In this document: positions 14,918 to 23,681 of the stretch, one piece after another | How positions within the stretch are numbered: position 1 is the first letter of the stretch | How the letters are laid out: every line of letters begins with the position of its first letter | From: CAZAJS01 sp964485635 | GTDB taxonomy: Bacteria > Pseudomonadota > Gammaproteobacteria > Francisellales > Francisellaceae | DNA: 25,569 nt | Direction: 5' to 3' | Assembly: GCA_964485635.1 (NCBI GenBank) | Contig: CAZAJS010000010.1 | Location: forward strand, 1 to 25,569 | Translations under genes and position numbers: made by a program | The notes under the pieces: model-generated | Databases searched by the model: none | Told to the model about the DNA's origin: nothing | What the model saw: only the letters and a program-made list of their open reading frames with translations

Positions 14918-15955
14918 ATGCGAACAAAATTTTTAGATGTTTTAAATGGTCAATCGACGACTGATCAACCCCCCGTCTGGCTCATGCGACAAGCAGGTCG
15001 CTACTTACCTGAATATCGACAGATTCGTTCAAAGTTTCAACAGTTTTTAGACTTATGTCGCCATCCTGAGGCTTGTTGTGAGGTGGCCTTACAACCATTA
15101 GATCGATTTGATTTAGATGCGGCTATTTTATTTTCCGATATTTTGACAATTCCAGAAGCCATGGGCGTAGATGTTCGCTTTGTCAAAGGGCAAGGGCCGG
15201 TGATTGATCATCCTGTCCGAACAGAGAAAGCAATTGAGGCATTATCCGATCAAGGTATTGAAGATAAGCTAGCCTATGTCATGCAAGCGGTGACAACAAC
15301 GAAATTAGCTGTTAAAGATCGTGTTCCATTAATTGGCTTTAGTGGCAGTCCGTGGACGCTCGCGGCTTATATGGTTGAAGGCCAAGGTTCCAAGCAGTTT
15401 AATCAGTTACGCAAATTAATGTATCAAGCGCCAAAACTAATGCATCAATTATTAACGAAGTTAGCCAATAGTGTATCACAATATTTGATTGGCCAATGTC
15501 GTGCTGGGGCACAAGCATTAATGTTATTTGACACCTGGGGCGGACTATTGAGTCCGGAGACCTATCGTCATTTTTCATTAGCTTATATGAAGCAGATTGC
15601 TGAACAAGTCAAACAGGCTTACCCTCATGTGCCAATTGTCTTTTTTACAAAAAATGGTGGGTTATGGTTATCGGATATGATGCAAACTCCGTGTGATGGA
15701 ATCGGGTTGGATTGGACGATGGATATTAAGCAAGCTAAGGCAATCGTTCAAACAGACAAAGTGATTCAGGGAAATTTGGATCCGGCGGCACTTTATGGCG
15801 ATCATGATGCCATTGCGCAACAAGTGAAACAAATTGTTCAAGACTATGGACAAGGTCGGCGTCATATCTTTAATTTAGGCCATGGTATTTATCCAGATAT
15901 TGATCCTGATAAAGTCAAAACGATGGTGCAAGCCGTTCGTGAAAGTGCTGCTTGA
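14918..15955 (+). CDS. hemE: Uroporphyrinogen decarboxylase
   Basis: HemE removes four carboxyl groups from uroporphyrinogen III to give coproporphyrinogen III in haem synthesis, in the cytosol. The 345-residue product (E. coli 354) carries PPVWLMRQAGRYLPEYR (18-34) with the substrate-binding arginines, ILFSDILTIPEAMG with the catalytic aspartate, LIGFSGSPWTLAAYMVEG, LMLFDTWGG and the C-terminal FNLGHGI. AAGGA lies about 8 nt before ATG 14918. It ends 3 bp before a convergent small gene. Confidence 0.97.
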   Translation: MRTKFLDVLNGQSTTDQPPVWLMRQAGRYLPEYRQIRSKFQQFLDLCRHPEACCEVALQPLDRFDLDAAILFSDILTIPEAMGVDVRFVKGQGPVIDHPVRTEKAIEALSDQGIEDKLAYVMQAVTTTKLAVKDRVPLIGFSGSPWTLAAYMVEGQGSKQFNQLRKLMYQAPKLMHQLLTKLANSVSQYLIGQCRAGAQALMLFDTWGGLLSPETYRHFSLAYMKQIAEQVKQAYPHVPIVFFTKNGGLWLSDMMQTPCDGIGLDWTMDIKQAKAIVQTDKVIQGNLDPAALYGDHDAIAQQVKQIVQDYGQGRRHIFNLGHGIYPDIDPDKVKTMVQAVRESAA

Positions 15956-15958
15956 TCA

Positions 15959-16231
15959 TTATTCAAACAGCCGATGGTCTAAAATACTACTCATTTCACT
16001 GTTGCTGACAAATTCACGTAATTTCTGATGCCATTTTTTAATGAGCTCATAAGACATTGGCTCATTTTCCAGATCATGGAAAAGTGTTTTGGCTTGTTCA
16101 AATCCGCGTTTTTCGGCTAATTTTAAAATATATCGGATTTGTTGGCGTTGGCCCCGTGATTGTTTTTTTTCTTGATTAAATGCAACAAGATGATTCAAGA
16201 TAGTGTCAGTGGGAATCGGTGACTCCATCAT
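15959..16231 (-). CDS. Hypothetical 90-residue helical protein
   Basis: I do not recognise this protein. It looks entirely helical and polar, with a basic centre (EKKQSRGQRQQIRYILKLAEKR, residues about 21-42) and an acidic tail. There is no signal peptide or membrane segment. A strong AAGGAG lies 5 nt before the first ATG and 8 nt before a second ATG one codon later, so the gene is probably real and translated. It is convergent with hemE (3-bp gap) and divergent from cydD. The basic helical centre could contact nucleic acid or a protein partner. Confidence 0.65.
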   Translation of the reverse strand: MMESPIPTDTILNHLVAFNQEKKQSRGQRQQIRYILKLAEKRGFEQAKTLFHDLENEPMSYELIKKWHQKLREFVSNSEMSSILDHRLFE

Positions 16232-16264
16232 GGTGGCTCCTTTTGATAATATGGGTCTGTCTTG

Positions 16265-16319
16265 CTAATTACTATAATTAGTCAATAAATGCAAATAAGT
16301 AATAGCAAACGATGCTATT
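16265..16319. repeat. Two small inverted repeats upstream of cydD
   Basis: CTAATTA/TAATTAG (16265-16271, 16275-16281) and AATAGC/GCTATT (16301-16306, 16314-16319) lie just upstream of the cydD -10 box. Either could be an operator, but AT-rich DNA produces such pairs by chance. Confidence 0.3.
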
Positions 16320-16345
16320 TGTCTCTATACGCCTGATGTAACTCT

Positions 16346-16354
16346 TGCTATAAT
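16346..16354 (+). promoter_or_regulatory. Extended -10 promoter of cydDC
   Basis: TGCTATAAT combines a perfect TATAAT with the TGn extension. The -35 region is poor, as is common for extended -10 promoters. The predicted leader is about 30 nt and contains AGGGA before ATG 16390. Confidence 0.6.
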
Positions 16355-16389
16355 TAAACCACTTTTTATCATCCAAATGAAGGGATAAC

Positions 16390-18192
16390 ATGACAACGGC
16401 ACAAGCCCAGCCAACTGATAAAAAACGTGCACAACAGTGGCTTAGGTCAATAGCTGGACCTGCCAAAAATTGGATTCAATTGACCATTGCGGTTAATTTC
16501 GTCAGTGGTATTTGCCTGATTGTTCAGCTTTATATTCTCGCGCATATTATTTACTTGGCTTATATGCAAGGATTAGCACCACAACAAATGGTTATGGCTT
16601 TTATTGTGATGGGGGCCTTGATGGTCACACGTGCTTTTTTTAGCTGGTTGCGGGAGATTGTGGGGTTTCAAACTGCTTGGCGTGTTAAATCACAAGTTCG
16701 AATGGATTTGTTACATCATATCAACCGTTTAGGACCTGTCGCATCTGCCCGACAGTCAAATGCCGCCTTAGTCAGCTCGGCAATGGATCAAGTAGAAGCT
16801 TTAGGCGATTTTTTCACACACTTTTTACCTCAAATCACCTTATCAGCACTCATGCCAATGACGATTTTAATATTTGTCTTTTGGCAAAATTGGGTCTGTG
16901 GTGTGATTTTGCTTGTATGTGCGCCATTATTACCGATTTTCATGATCATTGTAGGCATGGGAGCTGAATCAGAAAATCAAAAGCACTTTCAAACACTGTC
17001 TCGCATGAGTGGTCGGTTTTTAGATACACTTCAAGGCTTAAGCACTTTAAAATTATTCAATCGAAGCCAGTCACAAGGCCAAAAACTTTATGAAGCCTCA
17101 GATGCCTATCGTAAAACAACGATGCGGGTATTACGCATGGCTTTTTTATCATCAGCGGTTTTAGAGTTTTTTGCGGCGTTATCAATTGCCTTAGTTGCAA
17201 TTTATTTAGGGTTAGGTTTTATTAATGCGGGCACAAATGATTCTTTGTGGTGGCAATTACATGATTTAACGTTACAAGGCGGCTTATTTATTTTGTTATT
17301 AGCGCCTGAATTCTTTTTGCCTTTAAGAGAGTTAAGCACCCATTATCATGCGAAAGCTAAAGCGATCGGTGGGGCAATGGAAATTCAAAAAATCTTAGAT
17401 TTGCCCGAACAAACAGCAGATGAGCAAAGTAAGCATGCGGCTTGTCCACCCATTGAAACAATAACGTTTGATCAAGTATCGGTTGCCTACCAAGGGCAAA
17501 CAATTCCTGCTTTACAAGACATTAATTTAACCATTCATCAAGGCGAAAAAATTGCCATTGTTGGTGCGAGTGGGGCGGGAAAATCGACATTGATTAATGC
17601 GTTATTACAATTTATTCAGCCGCAAACGGGGATGATTCAACTCAATCGTCAACTAAGCCTTGATCAAATCAGTCAACAACAATGGTTAACAAAGATCAGT
17701 TGGTTGGGGCAAGATCCTTTGTTGTTACAGGGCACACTGCGAGACAATTTGCTATTAGCCAATCCAAAGGCGGATGCTGATCAGCTAGAGCAAGCTTTGC
17801 AAACGGCGCATTTACAATCCGTTGTCAACCAATTGCCTAAGGGGCTTGACAGCTTTGTTGGTGAGCAAGGACAAGGTTTATCAGGGGGTCAAGCGCAACG
17901 ATTAGCATTAGCCCGAGCATACTTAAAACCTTGTGAGTTATTATTGCTTGATGAACCAACGGCTAGTTTAGATACTCAATCAGAGCAAGCGATTATGGAT
18001 GGATTGACACAGTTTTGGTTTGATAAGACGGTATTGATGTTAACGCATCGACTCAACTATTTATATTTAATGGATCGAGTCATTGTGCTGGATCATGGAC
18101 GGCTTGTTGAAATGGGCACGGCTTCAGAGTTATTAGCGAAAGCTGATGGGTATTTATATGCGTTATATCATGAGCAAGGGGTTGTTCAATGA
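16390..18192 (+). CDS. cydD: Heterodimeric ABC exporter subunit CydD
   Basis: CydDC is an inner-membrane ABC transporter needed for assembly of cytochrome bd oxidase; it has been linked to cysteine/glutathione export and haem handling. The 600-residue product has an N-terminal six-helix membrane domain (about 25-345) and a nucleotide-binding domain with Walker A GASGAGKST (near 391), the Q-loop SWLGQDPLLLQGT, signature LSGGQAQRLALARAYL (near 496), Walker B LLLLDEPTASLD (near 517) and the switch LTHRLN. Its stop overlaps the start of cydC by 4 bp (ATGA), so translation is probably coupled. Confidence 0.94.
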   Translation: MTTAQAQPTDKKRAQQWLRSIAGPAKNWIQLTIAVNFVSGICLIVQLYILAHIIYLAYMQGLAPQQMVMAFIVMGALMVTRAFFSWLREIVGFQTAWRVKSQVRMDLLHHINRLGPVASARQSNAALVSSAMDQVEALGDFFTHFLPQITLSALMPMTILIFVFWQNWVCGVILLVCAPLLPIFMIIVGMGAESENQKHFQTLSRMSGRFLDTLQGLSTLKLFNRSQSQGQKLYEASDAYRKTTMRVLRMAFLSSAVLEFFAALSIALVAIYLGLGFINAGTNDSLWWQLHDLTLQGGLFILLLAPEFFLPLRELSTHYHAKAKAIGGAMEIQKILDLPEQTADEQSKHAACPPIETITFDQVSVAYQGQTIPALQDINLTIHQGEKIAIVGASGAGKSTLINALLQFIQPQTGMIQLNRQLSLDQISQQQWLTKISWLGQDPLLLQGTLRDNLLLANPKADADQLEQALQTAHLQSVVNQLPKGLDSFVGEQGQGLSGGQAQRLALARAYLKPCELLLLDEPTASLDTQSEQAIMDGLTQFWFDKTVLMLTHRLNYLYLMDRVIVLDHGRLVEMGTASELLAKADGYLYALYHEQGVVQ

Positions 18193-19856
18193 GTGTTTTA
18201 AAACTTTTTTTACCAACGTTAAAAAAACGATTAGGGCCAATGGCTTTAGGGACAGCATTAGCCTGTGGTGCGGTGCTATCAAGCATTGGGTTGTTGGCAT
18301 TATCCGGATGGTTTATCTCCATTTCTGCGTATATGGCGACAGCTGGATATGTAGTGGCTAGTCAATTTAATTACTATTACCCCGCCGCTGGCGTGCGGAC
18401 GTTTTCATTGGCACGAATTGTGACGCGTTATGGGGAACGTTTAGCCACGCATGATGCTACTTTCCGAATTTTGGCGGATATTCGATTATGGTTTTATGAG
18501 AAATTAATGCCTTTAGCACCAAGTCGATTAATCAGATATCATCGCGGTGAGCTGCTGAATCGCATGGTCAATGATGTGGACGCGCTTCAGGATTTATATA
18601 TTCGTATTTTATCCCCAAGCATTGTCTTTTTAGTCGCAATTGTGGTTGTTGGGGGTTTTTTTACTTTTTTTAATGGTTATGTGGCATTAACCACCGTCGG
18701 GATTGCCTTGCTAAGTGGTCTATTCATTCCAATTTTGACGAATCGTTTAGCTCGGAGTCAAAATCAACAGCTCACACAGCAGCAAGGTCATTTAATAATG
18801 CAAATGACCAGTTATGTCCAGTCCTTATCCCCATTGAAAATTTTTGCAGCTGACAAAGCCTATTTACAACAAATCAATCAGGCGAATAAGGTTTATATGC
18901 AACAGCAAAATCGATTAGTTGCGATTACAGGCATTGGCAGTGGTTTAATGACACTGGCATTTGGTGCAAGTATTTGGATTGCCACTTGGCTTGGCGTTGC
19001 TGCTGTTGCTGCTGACAATATGAGTGGGGCTGTCATTGCTTTACTAGTACTCGGCATTATGGGATTATTTGAAGCCATTATGCCATTGTCGAGTGCTTAT
19101 CAGCATTTAGGTAAAGTGCTAGCCTCTGCTAAGCGATTAAATGAAGTGGTTGATCAAAAACCAGCCGTTTGTTTTCCTAAAACACAGCAAATTGAGCTGC
19201 CTAAGCAGTGCTCAATTGAATATCGATCGGTTCATTTTTGTTACTCAAACGATACAAAACCTGTGCTTTCTGACTTTAGTGAAACAATTCCCGCAGGCCA
19301 GCATGTGGCTATTGTTGGCCCAACGGGGCAGGGAAAAACAACTTTAATTCAATTATTAGCTCGTTTTTACCCAGTTGACTCAGGTCAGATTAGGATTGGC
19401 AGTCACCCCATTGAGCAGCTGACAGAAACACAATTACGACAAGTAATGACGGTTATTGAGCAAAGAGCACATATCTTCAGTGGCACAGTACGTGAAAATT
19501 TAGCTATAGCGGATCCGGAGGCGGATGATCAATCATTATGGTCGGCACTAGCGGCTGTTGATTTAGCGGATACTGTTGATCATTTACCACAAGGGCTTGA
19601 TACATGGGTCGGTGATTATGGGCAGCACTTATCAGGAGGGCAACGCAAACGTTTAAGTTTAGCTCGAGCGTTTTTGACGCATAAGCCAATTTTAATTTTA
19701 GATGAACCAACAGAAGGGCTTGATAAACGCACTGAAAAGCGTGTTTTTGATACATTAAAACAGCATATGCAGGATAAGACAGTGATTTTAATCACCCATA
19801 ATGCTGCTTTGTCTGAATCCATGGATCGTGTTATATCATTGCCAATGAAACGTTAA
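18189..19856 (+). CDS. cydC: Heterodimeric ABC exporter subunit CydC
   Basis: This is the partner of CydD. The 555-residue product has an N-terminal membrane domain (about 15-315) that includes the CydC-like ASQFNYYYPAAGVRTFSLARI region and RYHRGELLNRMVNDVDALQ. The ATPase domain has Walker A GPTGQGKTT (near 375), VIEQRAHIFSGTVREN, signature LSGGQRKRLSLARAFL (near 480), Walker B ILILDEPTEGLD (near 501) and switch ITHN. Both ATP sites of the heterodimer look complete. It ends 8 bp before the convergent SMR gene. Confidence 0.94.
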   Translation: MSVLKLFLPTLKKRLGPMALGTALACGAVLSSIGLLALSGWFISISAYMATAGYVVASQFNYYYPAAGVRTFSLARIVTRYGERLATHDATFRILADIRLWFYEKLMPLAPSRLIRYHRGELLNRMVNDVDALQDLYIRILSPSIVFLVAIVVVGGFFTFFNGYVALTTVGIALLSGLFIPILTNRLARSQNQQLTQQQGHLIMQMTSYVQSLSPLKIFAADKAYLQQINQANKVYMQQQNRLVAITGIGSGLMTLAFGASIWIATWLGVAAVAADNMSGAVIALLVLGIMGLFEAIMPLSSAYQHLGKVLASAKRLNEVVDQKPAVCFPKTQQIELPKQCSIEYRSVHFCYSNDTKPVLSDFSETIPAGQHVAIVGPTGQGKTTLIQLLARFYPVDSGQIRIGSHPIEQLTETQLRQVMTVIEQRAHIFSGTVRENLAIADPEADDQSLWSALAAVDLADTVDHLPQGLDTWVGDYGQHLSGGQRKRLSLARAFLTHKPILILDEPTEGLDKRTEKRVFDTLKQHMQDKTVILITHNAALSESMDRVISLPMKR

Positions 19857-19864
19857 ATGGTATT

Positions 19865-20194
19865 TTAATGAACTGATGTATTCGAAAATAAATTAATCAC
19901 CATAACGCCTGAGATAATGAGTAAGGCACCAATAATGCTGGCGATATCTGGAATTTGGCGATAGACAATAATGCCAAATAACATGACCAGTAAGATCCCA
20001 GCACCTGCCCAAATAGCATAGGCAACTCCAATGGGGATATAATTTAATGTCACTGACAGAAAGTAAAAAGCAGTGGCATACCCTGTAAATACAACCACTG
20101 AAGGGATCAGTCGGGTAAATTGATTTGAACTTTTCAAAGCTGATGTTGCAATTACTTCACCAATAATAGCGGTAAGTAAGTATAAATAGGCCAT
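19865..20194 (-). CDS. Small multidrug resistance (SMR) exporter, EmrE/Qac type
   Basis: The 109-residue protein has four membrane helices, the usual SMR size. Proton- and drug-binding Glu13 sits in AIIGEVIATSALK; the third-helix block IGVAYAIWAGAGIL carries Tyr59 and Trp62, and GALLIISGVMVINL ends helix 4. Gly-Val-Ala-Tyr-Ala-Ile-Trp matches the EmrE/Qac drug-efflux branch better than the guanidinium-exporting Gdx/SugE branch. It works as an antiparallel dimer in the inner membrane. AGGA lies 9 nt before the ATG. A 443-bp upstream gap contains a structured mini-ORF described separately. Drugs or osmolytes carried are unknown. Confidence 0.9.
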   Translation of the reverse strand: MAYLYLLTAIIGEVIATSALKSSNQFTRLIPSVVVFTGYATAFYFLSVTLNYIPIGVAYAIWAGAGILLVMLFGIIVYRQIPDIASIIGALLIISGVMVINLFSNTSVH

Positions 20195-20297
20195 GGCATC
20201 AAATCCTAGTCAAATGATTGAATATGTCTTTATTTTATCGTTAAATTTGTTAAATACCAATAAAGTTTTAAATAATCTTTATCAAAGCATGGCTTAT

Positions 20298-20330
20298 TTA
20301 ATAAAGTGATGTTTGAGAAAATCCATTCAT
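20298..20330 (-). CDS. Possible 10-residue leader peptide upstream of the SMR gene
   Basis: ATG at 20330 lies 8 nt after a perfect AGGAGG (20339-20344) and opens a 10-codon ORF, MNGFSQTSLY, ending at TAA 20298-20300. A second ATG at 20326, in another frame, opens MDFLKHHFIK, also 10 codons. The Shine-Dalgarno lies inside a possible stem (see next entry). The spacing and strength are better than for several real genes here, but no conservation data are available, so this remains a candidate. Confidence 0.3.
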   Translation of the reverse strand: MNGFSQTSLY

Positions 20331-20334
20331 TCAG

Positions 20335-20365
20335 GTAACCTCCTGATTGTCCAGATGAGAGTTAC
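20335..20365 (-). promoter_or_regulatory. Possible stem covering the leader Shine-Dalgarno
   Basis: On the minus strand GTAAC-T-CTC (20357-20365) can pair with GAGGTTAC (20335-20342): eight pairs with one bulge and a 14-nt loop. This hides half of AGGAGG. A competing small stem TCAGG/CCTGA (20332-20336 with 20342-20346) places the Shine-Dalgarno core in its loop, so two exclusive folds are possible. Confidence 0.35.
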
Positions 20366-20637
20366 TAAAATAGGATCAAGTGATCATTTTTATTTAATAT
20401 CTGTTGCCCTAAGATACAGACTTCTAGAGTTCCTAAATAATCTGAAAAGGACTTTTTATTCTATCAAGGTTCCAGATATGTAGTACGATTCACAATATAA
20501 TCAGGCTTTGAATTAGATTAATGTTTAAGTCAAATAGTTATTTTATAAGAACTTGTTGATGACTTTAAAAATTCAATGGGAAGGGAATAATGATTTAACG
20601 GTCAAAGCCAGCTAATGAAGCAACCATTGCCCATCTA

Positions 20638-21720
20638 TTACGCTTTATGTTCAATAACACCACCGCCTAAGCAGACATCGTTTTGATAAAAAACGACAGA
20701 TTGGCCTAAAGTAATGGCCCGTTGAGGGGTTTGGAATGTGACATGGGCATGACCTTCGGCATCAATATAGACAGAACAAGGTTGGTCTGGTTGTCGATAA
20801 CGAATTTTTGCATGGCATTCAAACGTATTGGCCGGAGGAGAGCCAGCAACCCAATGAAGTTGATTGGCACAAAGCGATTGGTTAAATAAGTAAGGGTGGT
20901 CATGCCCTTGAACCACAATTAAGCGGTTGTTAGTCAAATCTTTATCTGCAACGAACCAAGGTTCATCCGGTCGATTTTTAACACCACCAATGCCTAACCC
21001 TTGCCGTTGGCCAATGGTATAAAACATTAAACCATCATGTCGCCCAATGCAGTTGCCATGTTCATCATGGATATCACCTGGCTGTGCTGGCAAATAAGTG
21101 TTTAAAAAGGTTTTAAATTTGCGCTCACCAATAAAACAAATCCCAGTACTGTCTTTTTTGGCATGGGTGGGCAGCTGGTTTTCTTTTGCAATTTGTCTGA
21201 CTTGGCTTTTATATAAATGGCCTAATGGGAATGTAGCATAGGCTAACTGTGATTGGCCCAAAGTATATAAAAAGTAAGACTGGTCTTTATTAGGGTCAAC
21301 CCCTTTAAGCAGTTGGTATTGTCCATCCACATAACGTTTTTGAGCATAATGCCCCGTGGCAATCGAATCAGCACCAAGCATTTGCGCGTATTGTAAAAAC
21401 GCCTTAAATTTAACTTCTTTGTTACATAAAATATCCGGATTCGGGGTACGGCCAGCTTTATACTCTTGCAAAAAATATTCAAATACATGGTCCCAGTACT
21501 CTGCGGCAAAGTTAACTTTTTGTAATGATAAATTTAATGCATCACAAACCGCTTGGGCATCAGCAATATCTTGATCAGCCGAACAGTAGGTATCAGTGTC
21601 ATCTTCTTCCCAGTTTTTCATAAAAACTGGTGTGACATCATGACCTTGCTGTTGTAGTAGTAAAGTCGCCACAGAAGAATCAACCCCGCCTGAAAGCCCA
21701 GTAATGATTTTAGACCCCAT
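20638..21720 (-). CDS. mnmA: tRNA-specific 2-thiouridylase
   Basis: MnmA activates U34 of Lys, Glu and Gln tRNAs with ATP and inserts sulfur to give 2-thiouridine. The 360-residue product (E. coli 368) has the PP-loop GLSGGVDSSVA (8-18), PVFMKNWEEDD, RTPNPDILCNKEVKF with catalytic Cys99, GHYA, DQSYFLY, and STGICFIGERKF with the second catalytic Cys195. AAAGGAG lies about 9 nt before ATG 21720. It begins 20 bp after the lepA stop on the same strand, so lepA and mnmA probably form an operon of translation-fidelity functions. Confidence 0.97.
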   Translation of the reverse strand: MGSKIITGLSGGVDSSVATLLLQQQGHDVTPVFMKNWEEDDTDTYCSADQDIADAQAVCDALNLSLQKVNFAAEYWDHVFEYFLQEYKAGRTPNPDILCNKEVKFKAFLQYAQMLGADSIATGHYAQKRYVDGQYQLLKGVDPNKDQSYFLYTLGQSQLAYATFPLGHLYKSQVRQIAKENQLPTHAKKDSTGICFIGERKFKTFLNTYLPAQPGDIHDEHGNCIGRHDGLMFYTIGQRQGLGIGGVKNRPDEPWFVADKDLTNNRLIVVQGHDHPYLFNQSLCANQLHWVAGSPPANTFECHAKIRYRQPDQPCSVYIDAEGHAHVTFQTPQRAITLGQSVVFYQNDVCLGGGVIEHKA

Positions 21721-21740
21721 GACATTTGCTCCTTTTGCTC

Positions 21741-23528
21741 TTAATCTTTTTTCATGACAGATAAAAATGCTTCTTGTGGGATATCAACTGAACCGACTTG
21801 TTTCATGCGTTTTTTCCCAGCTTTTTGTTTTTCTAATAACTTACGTTTACGTGACACATCGCCACCATAGCATTTAGCTAACACATTTTTTCGTAATGCT
21901 TTCACTGTGCTACGTGCAATGACATGTCCGCCGATGGTTGCTTGAATCGCCACTTCGAACATTTGCCGAGGGATAACTTCTTTTAACCGCTCGGTCAGTC
22001 GTCGACCTTTCATTTGTGATTGTTGACGGTGGACGATACTGGCTAATGCGTCGACTTTTTCACCGTTAATTAAAATATCAAGTCGAACCATATCGGCCGC
22101 TTCATAACGGTTGAGTTCATAATCAAGGGATGCATAGCCTCGGCTGACGGATTTTAATTGATCAAAAAAGTCAGATACTACCTCAATCATTGGAATATCA
22201 AAAATGATATTGACCTGATTGCCCATATATTGTAAATCAACTTGCTGGCCTCGTTTTTCAATACAAAGACTAATTACGGTCCCAACTTGTTCTTGGGGCA
22301 CTAAAATCGTTGCACGCACAATAGGTTCTTTAATTTCACTAATGGCTGCTGGATCTGGTAATGTTGCTGGATTATGGACATTCAAAACTTCACCATTTTT
22401 ACAAGTGACCTCATAAACAACTGTTGGTGCAGAGGTGATCAAATCCAGATTGTATTCACGTTCTAGACGTTCTTGAATGATCTCCATGTGGAGTAAACCT
22501 AGAAAGCCACAACGAAACCCAAAGCCAAGTGCCTGAGAAGTTTCGGGCTCGAAAAATAATGAGGCATCATTTAAACTCAGTCTTTCAAGGGCATCTCGGA
22601 AGCTTGGGTAATCATCCGCATTAATCGGAAACATCCCCGCATGGACTTGTGGCTGAACTTTTTTAAAGCCAGGAATTCGTTGATGGGTTGGATTATTCGT
22701 GAGTGTTAATGTATCCCCTACTGGGGCACCATGAATATCCTTAATGCCGGCAATCACAAAACCAACTTCGCCAGTTGATAGCTGTTTTAGTTTTTTCATT
22801 TTAGGGGTAAAGATGCCAACGCTGTCGACTTGATGAGTCGCTTCTGTTGACATCACTTTCATTTTATCACCCACTTTAATTGTTCCGTTACGAATTCGGA
22901 CAAGTGAGACCACCCCTAAATAGTTATCAAACCATGAATCGATAATTAGGGCCTGTAATGGGGCATCAGGGTCACCCTCTGGGGCAGGGATATCATGAAT
23001 TAAACGCTCTAATACATCAACAATTCCTTGACCCGTTTTAGCGCTACACGTGACAACGTCTGATGCATCAAGTCCAACGACTTCTTCAATTTCTTGGCAG
23101 ACACGTTCTGGTTCTGCCGCCGGCAGATCAATTTTGTTTAAAACAGGAATCACTTCAAGGTCTTGTTCAATCGCTGTGTAAGAGTTTGCTACAGTTTGTG
23201 CTTCAACACCTTGAGAAGCATCCACGACTAGCAACGCCCCTTCACAGGCAAATAATGAACGAGACACTTCATAGGAAAAATCAACATGGCCTGGGGTGTC
23301 AATAAAGTTTAAAAGATAAGTATGCCCATCTTTAGCTTGATAATTCAGTGAAACACTTTGCGCTTTGATCGTGATTCCACGTTCTCGTTCAAGATCCATT
23401 GAGTCAAGGACTTGTTCTTTCATTTCACGTTCCGTCAAGCCCATACAGGTTTGAATGAAACAATCGGATAAAGTTGATTTTCCGTGATCAATATGAGCAA
23501 TGATAGAAAAATTACGAATATATTGCAT
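21741..23528 (-). CDS. lepA: Elongation factor 4 (LepA)
   Basis: LepA is a ribosome-binding GTPase acting in translation and initiation/30S assembly. The 595-residue product (E. coli 599) has G1 AHIDHGKST (11-19), G2 RGITIKAQ (50-57), G3 DTPGHVDF (77-84), G4 NKIDLP (131-136), and the LepA-specific C-terminus with KKLLEKQKAGKKRMK-like basic residues (RKLLEKQKAGKKRMKQVG). The start is fixed by homology (MQYIRNFSIIAHIDHG). No Shine-Dalgarno is visible, and a TATAAT on the same strand (23544-23549) lies only 15 nt upstream. In many bacteria lepA precedes lepB; here it precedes mnmA. Confidence 0.97.
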   Translation of the reverse strand: MQYIRNFSIIAHIDHGKSTLSDCFIQTCMGLTEREMKEQVLDSMDLERERGITIKAQSVSLNYQAKDGHTYLLNFIDTPGHVDFSYEVSRSLFACEGALLVVDASQGVEAQTVANSYTAIEQDLEVIPVLNKIDLPAAEPERVCQEIEEVVGLDASDVVTCSAKTGQGIVDVLERLIHDIPAPEGDPDAPLQALIIDSWFDNYLGVVSLVRIRNGTIKVGDKMKVMSTEATHQVDSVGIFTPKMKKLKQLSTGEVGFVIAGIKDIHGAPVGDTLTLTNNPTHQRIPGFKKVQPQVHAGMFPINADDYPSFRDALERLSLNDASLFFEPETSQALGFGFRCGFLGLLHMEIIQERLEREYNLDLITSAPTVVYEVTCKNGEVLNVHNPATLPDPAAISEIKEPIVRATILVPQEQVGTVISLCIEKRGQQVDLQYMGNQVNIIFDIPMIEVVSDFFDQLKSVSRGYASLDYELNRYEAADMVRLDILINGEKVDALASIVHRQQSQMKGRRLTERLKEVIPRQMFEVAIQATIGGHVIARSTVKALRKNVLAKCYGGDVSRKRKLLEKQKAGKKRMKQVGSVDIPQEAFLSVMKKD

Positions 23529-23617
23529 GATGCGATGATCGTTATTATAAGTGACAATAACATTATTATGCCTGATAAGTTGATTGAAAGAAATGCTATC
23601 ATAGGCAATATTCGACT

Positions 23618-23646
23618 TGCTTTTTATCCATTGCGTTGATAAAATT
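23618..23646 (+). promoter_or_regulatory. Candidate promoter of rpsT
   Basis: TTGCTT (23618-23623), a 17-bp spacer and TAAAAT (23641-23646). A second, extended -10 like TGATATAAA (23716-23724) lies closer to the gene. E. coli rpsT also has two promoters. Confidence 0.55.
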
Positions 23647-23681
23647 TAAAAGATATTGATACTCCCTCGAAACAGTGGTGC

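Larger units (their letters stand above)
20195..20637. other. 443-bp intergenic region between the SMR gene and mnmA
   Basis: This is the longest gap without a full gene in the core part of the window. Stops break all frames; I see no tRNA, no guanidine-riboswitch consensus and no clear gene remnant. Its one notable content is a structured 10-codon ORF with a perfect Shine-Dalgarno on the SMR strand (20298-20365). Confidence 0.6.

Noticed and set aside
20195..20637. Guanidine (ykkC, mini-ykkC) riboswitch upstream of the SMR gene
   Set aside because: SMR genes of the Gdx type often carry these, but I found neither the paired ACGR loops nor the ykkC consensus, and the protein is of the EmrE type.
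23063..23305. 80-residue plus-strand open frame inside lepA
   Set aside because: It is antisense to the conserved GTPase domain and is a by-product of lepA codon use.
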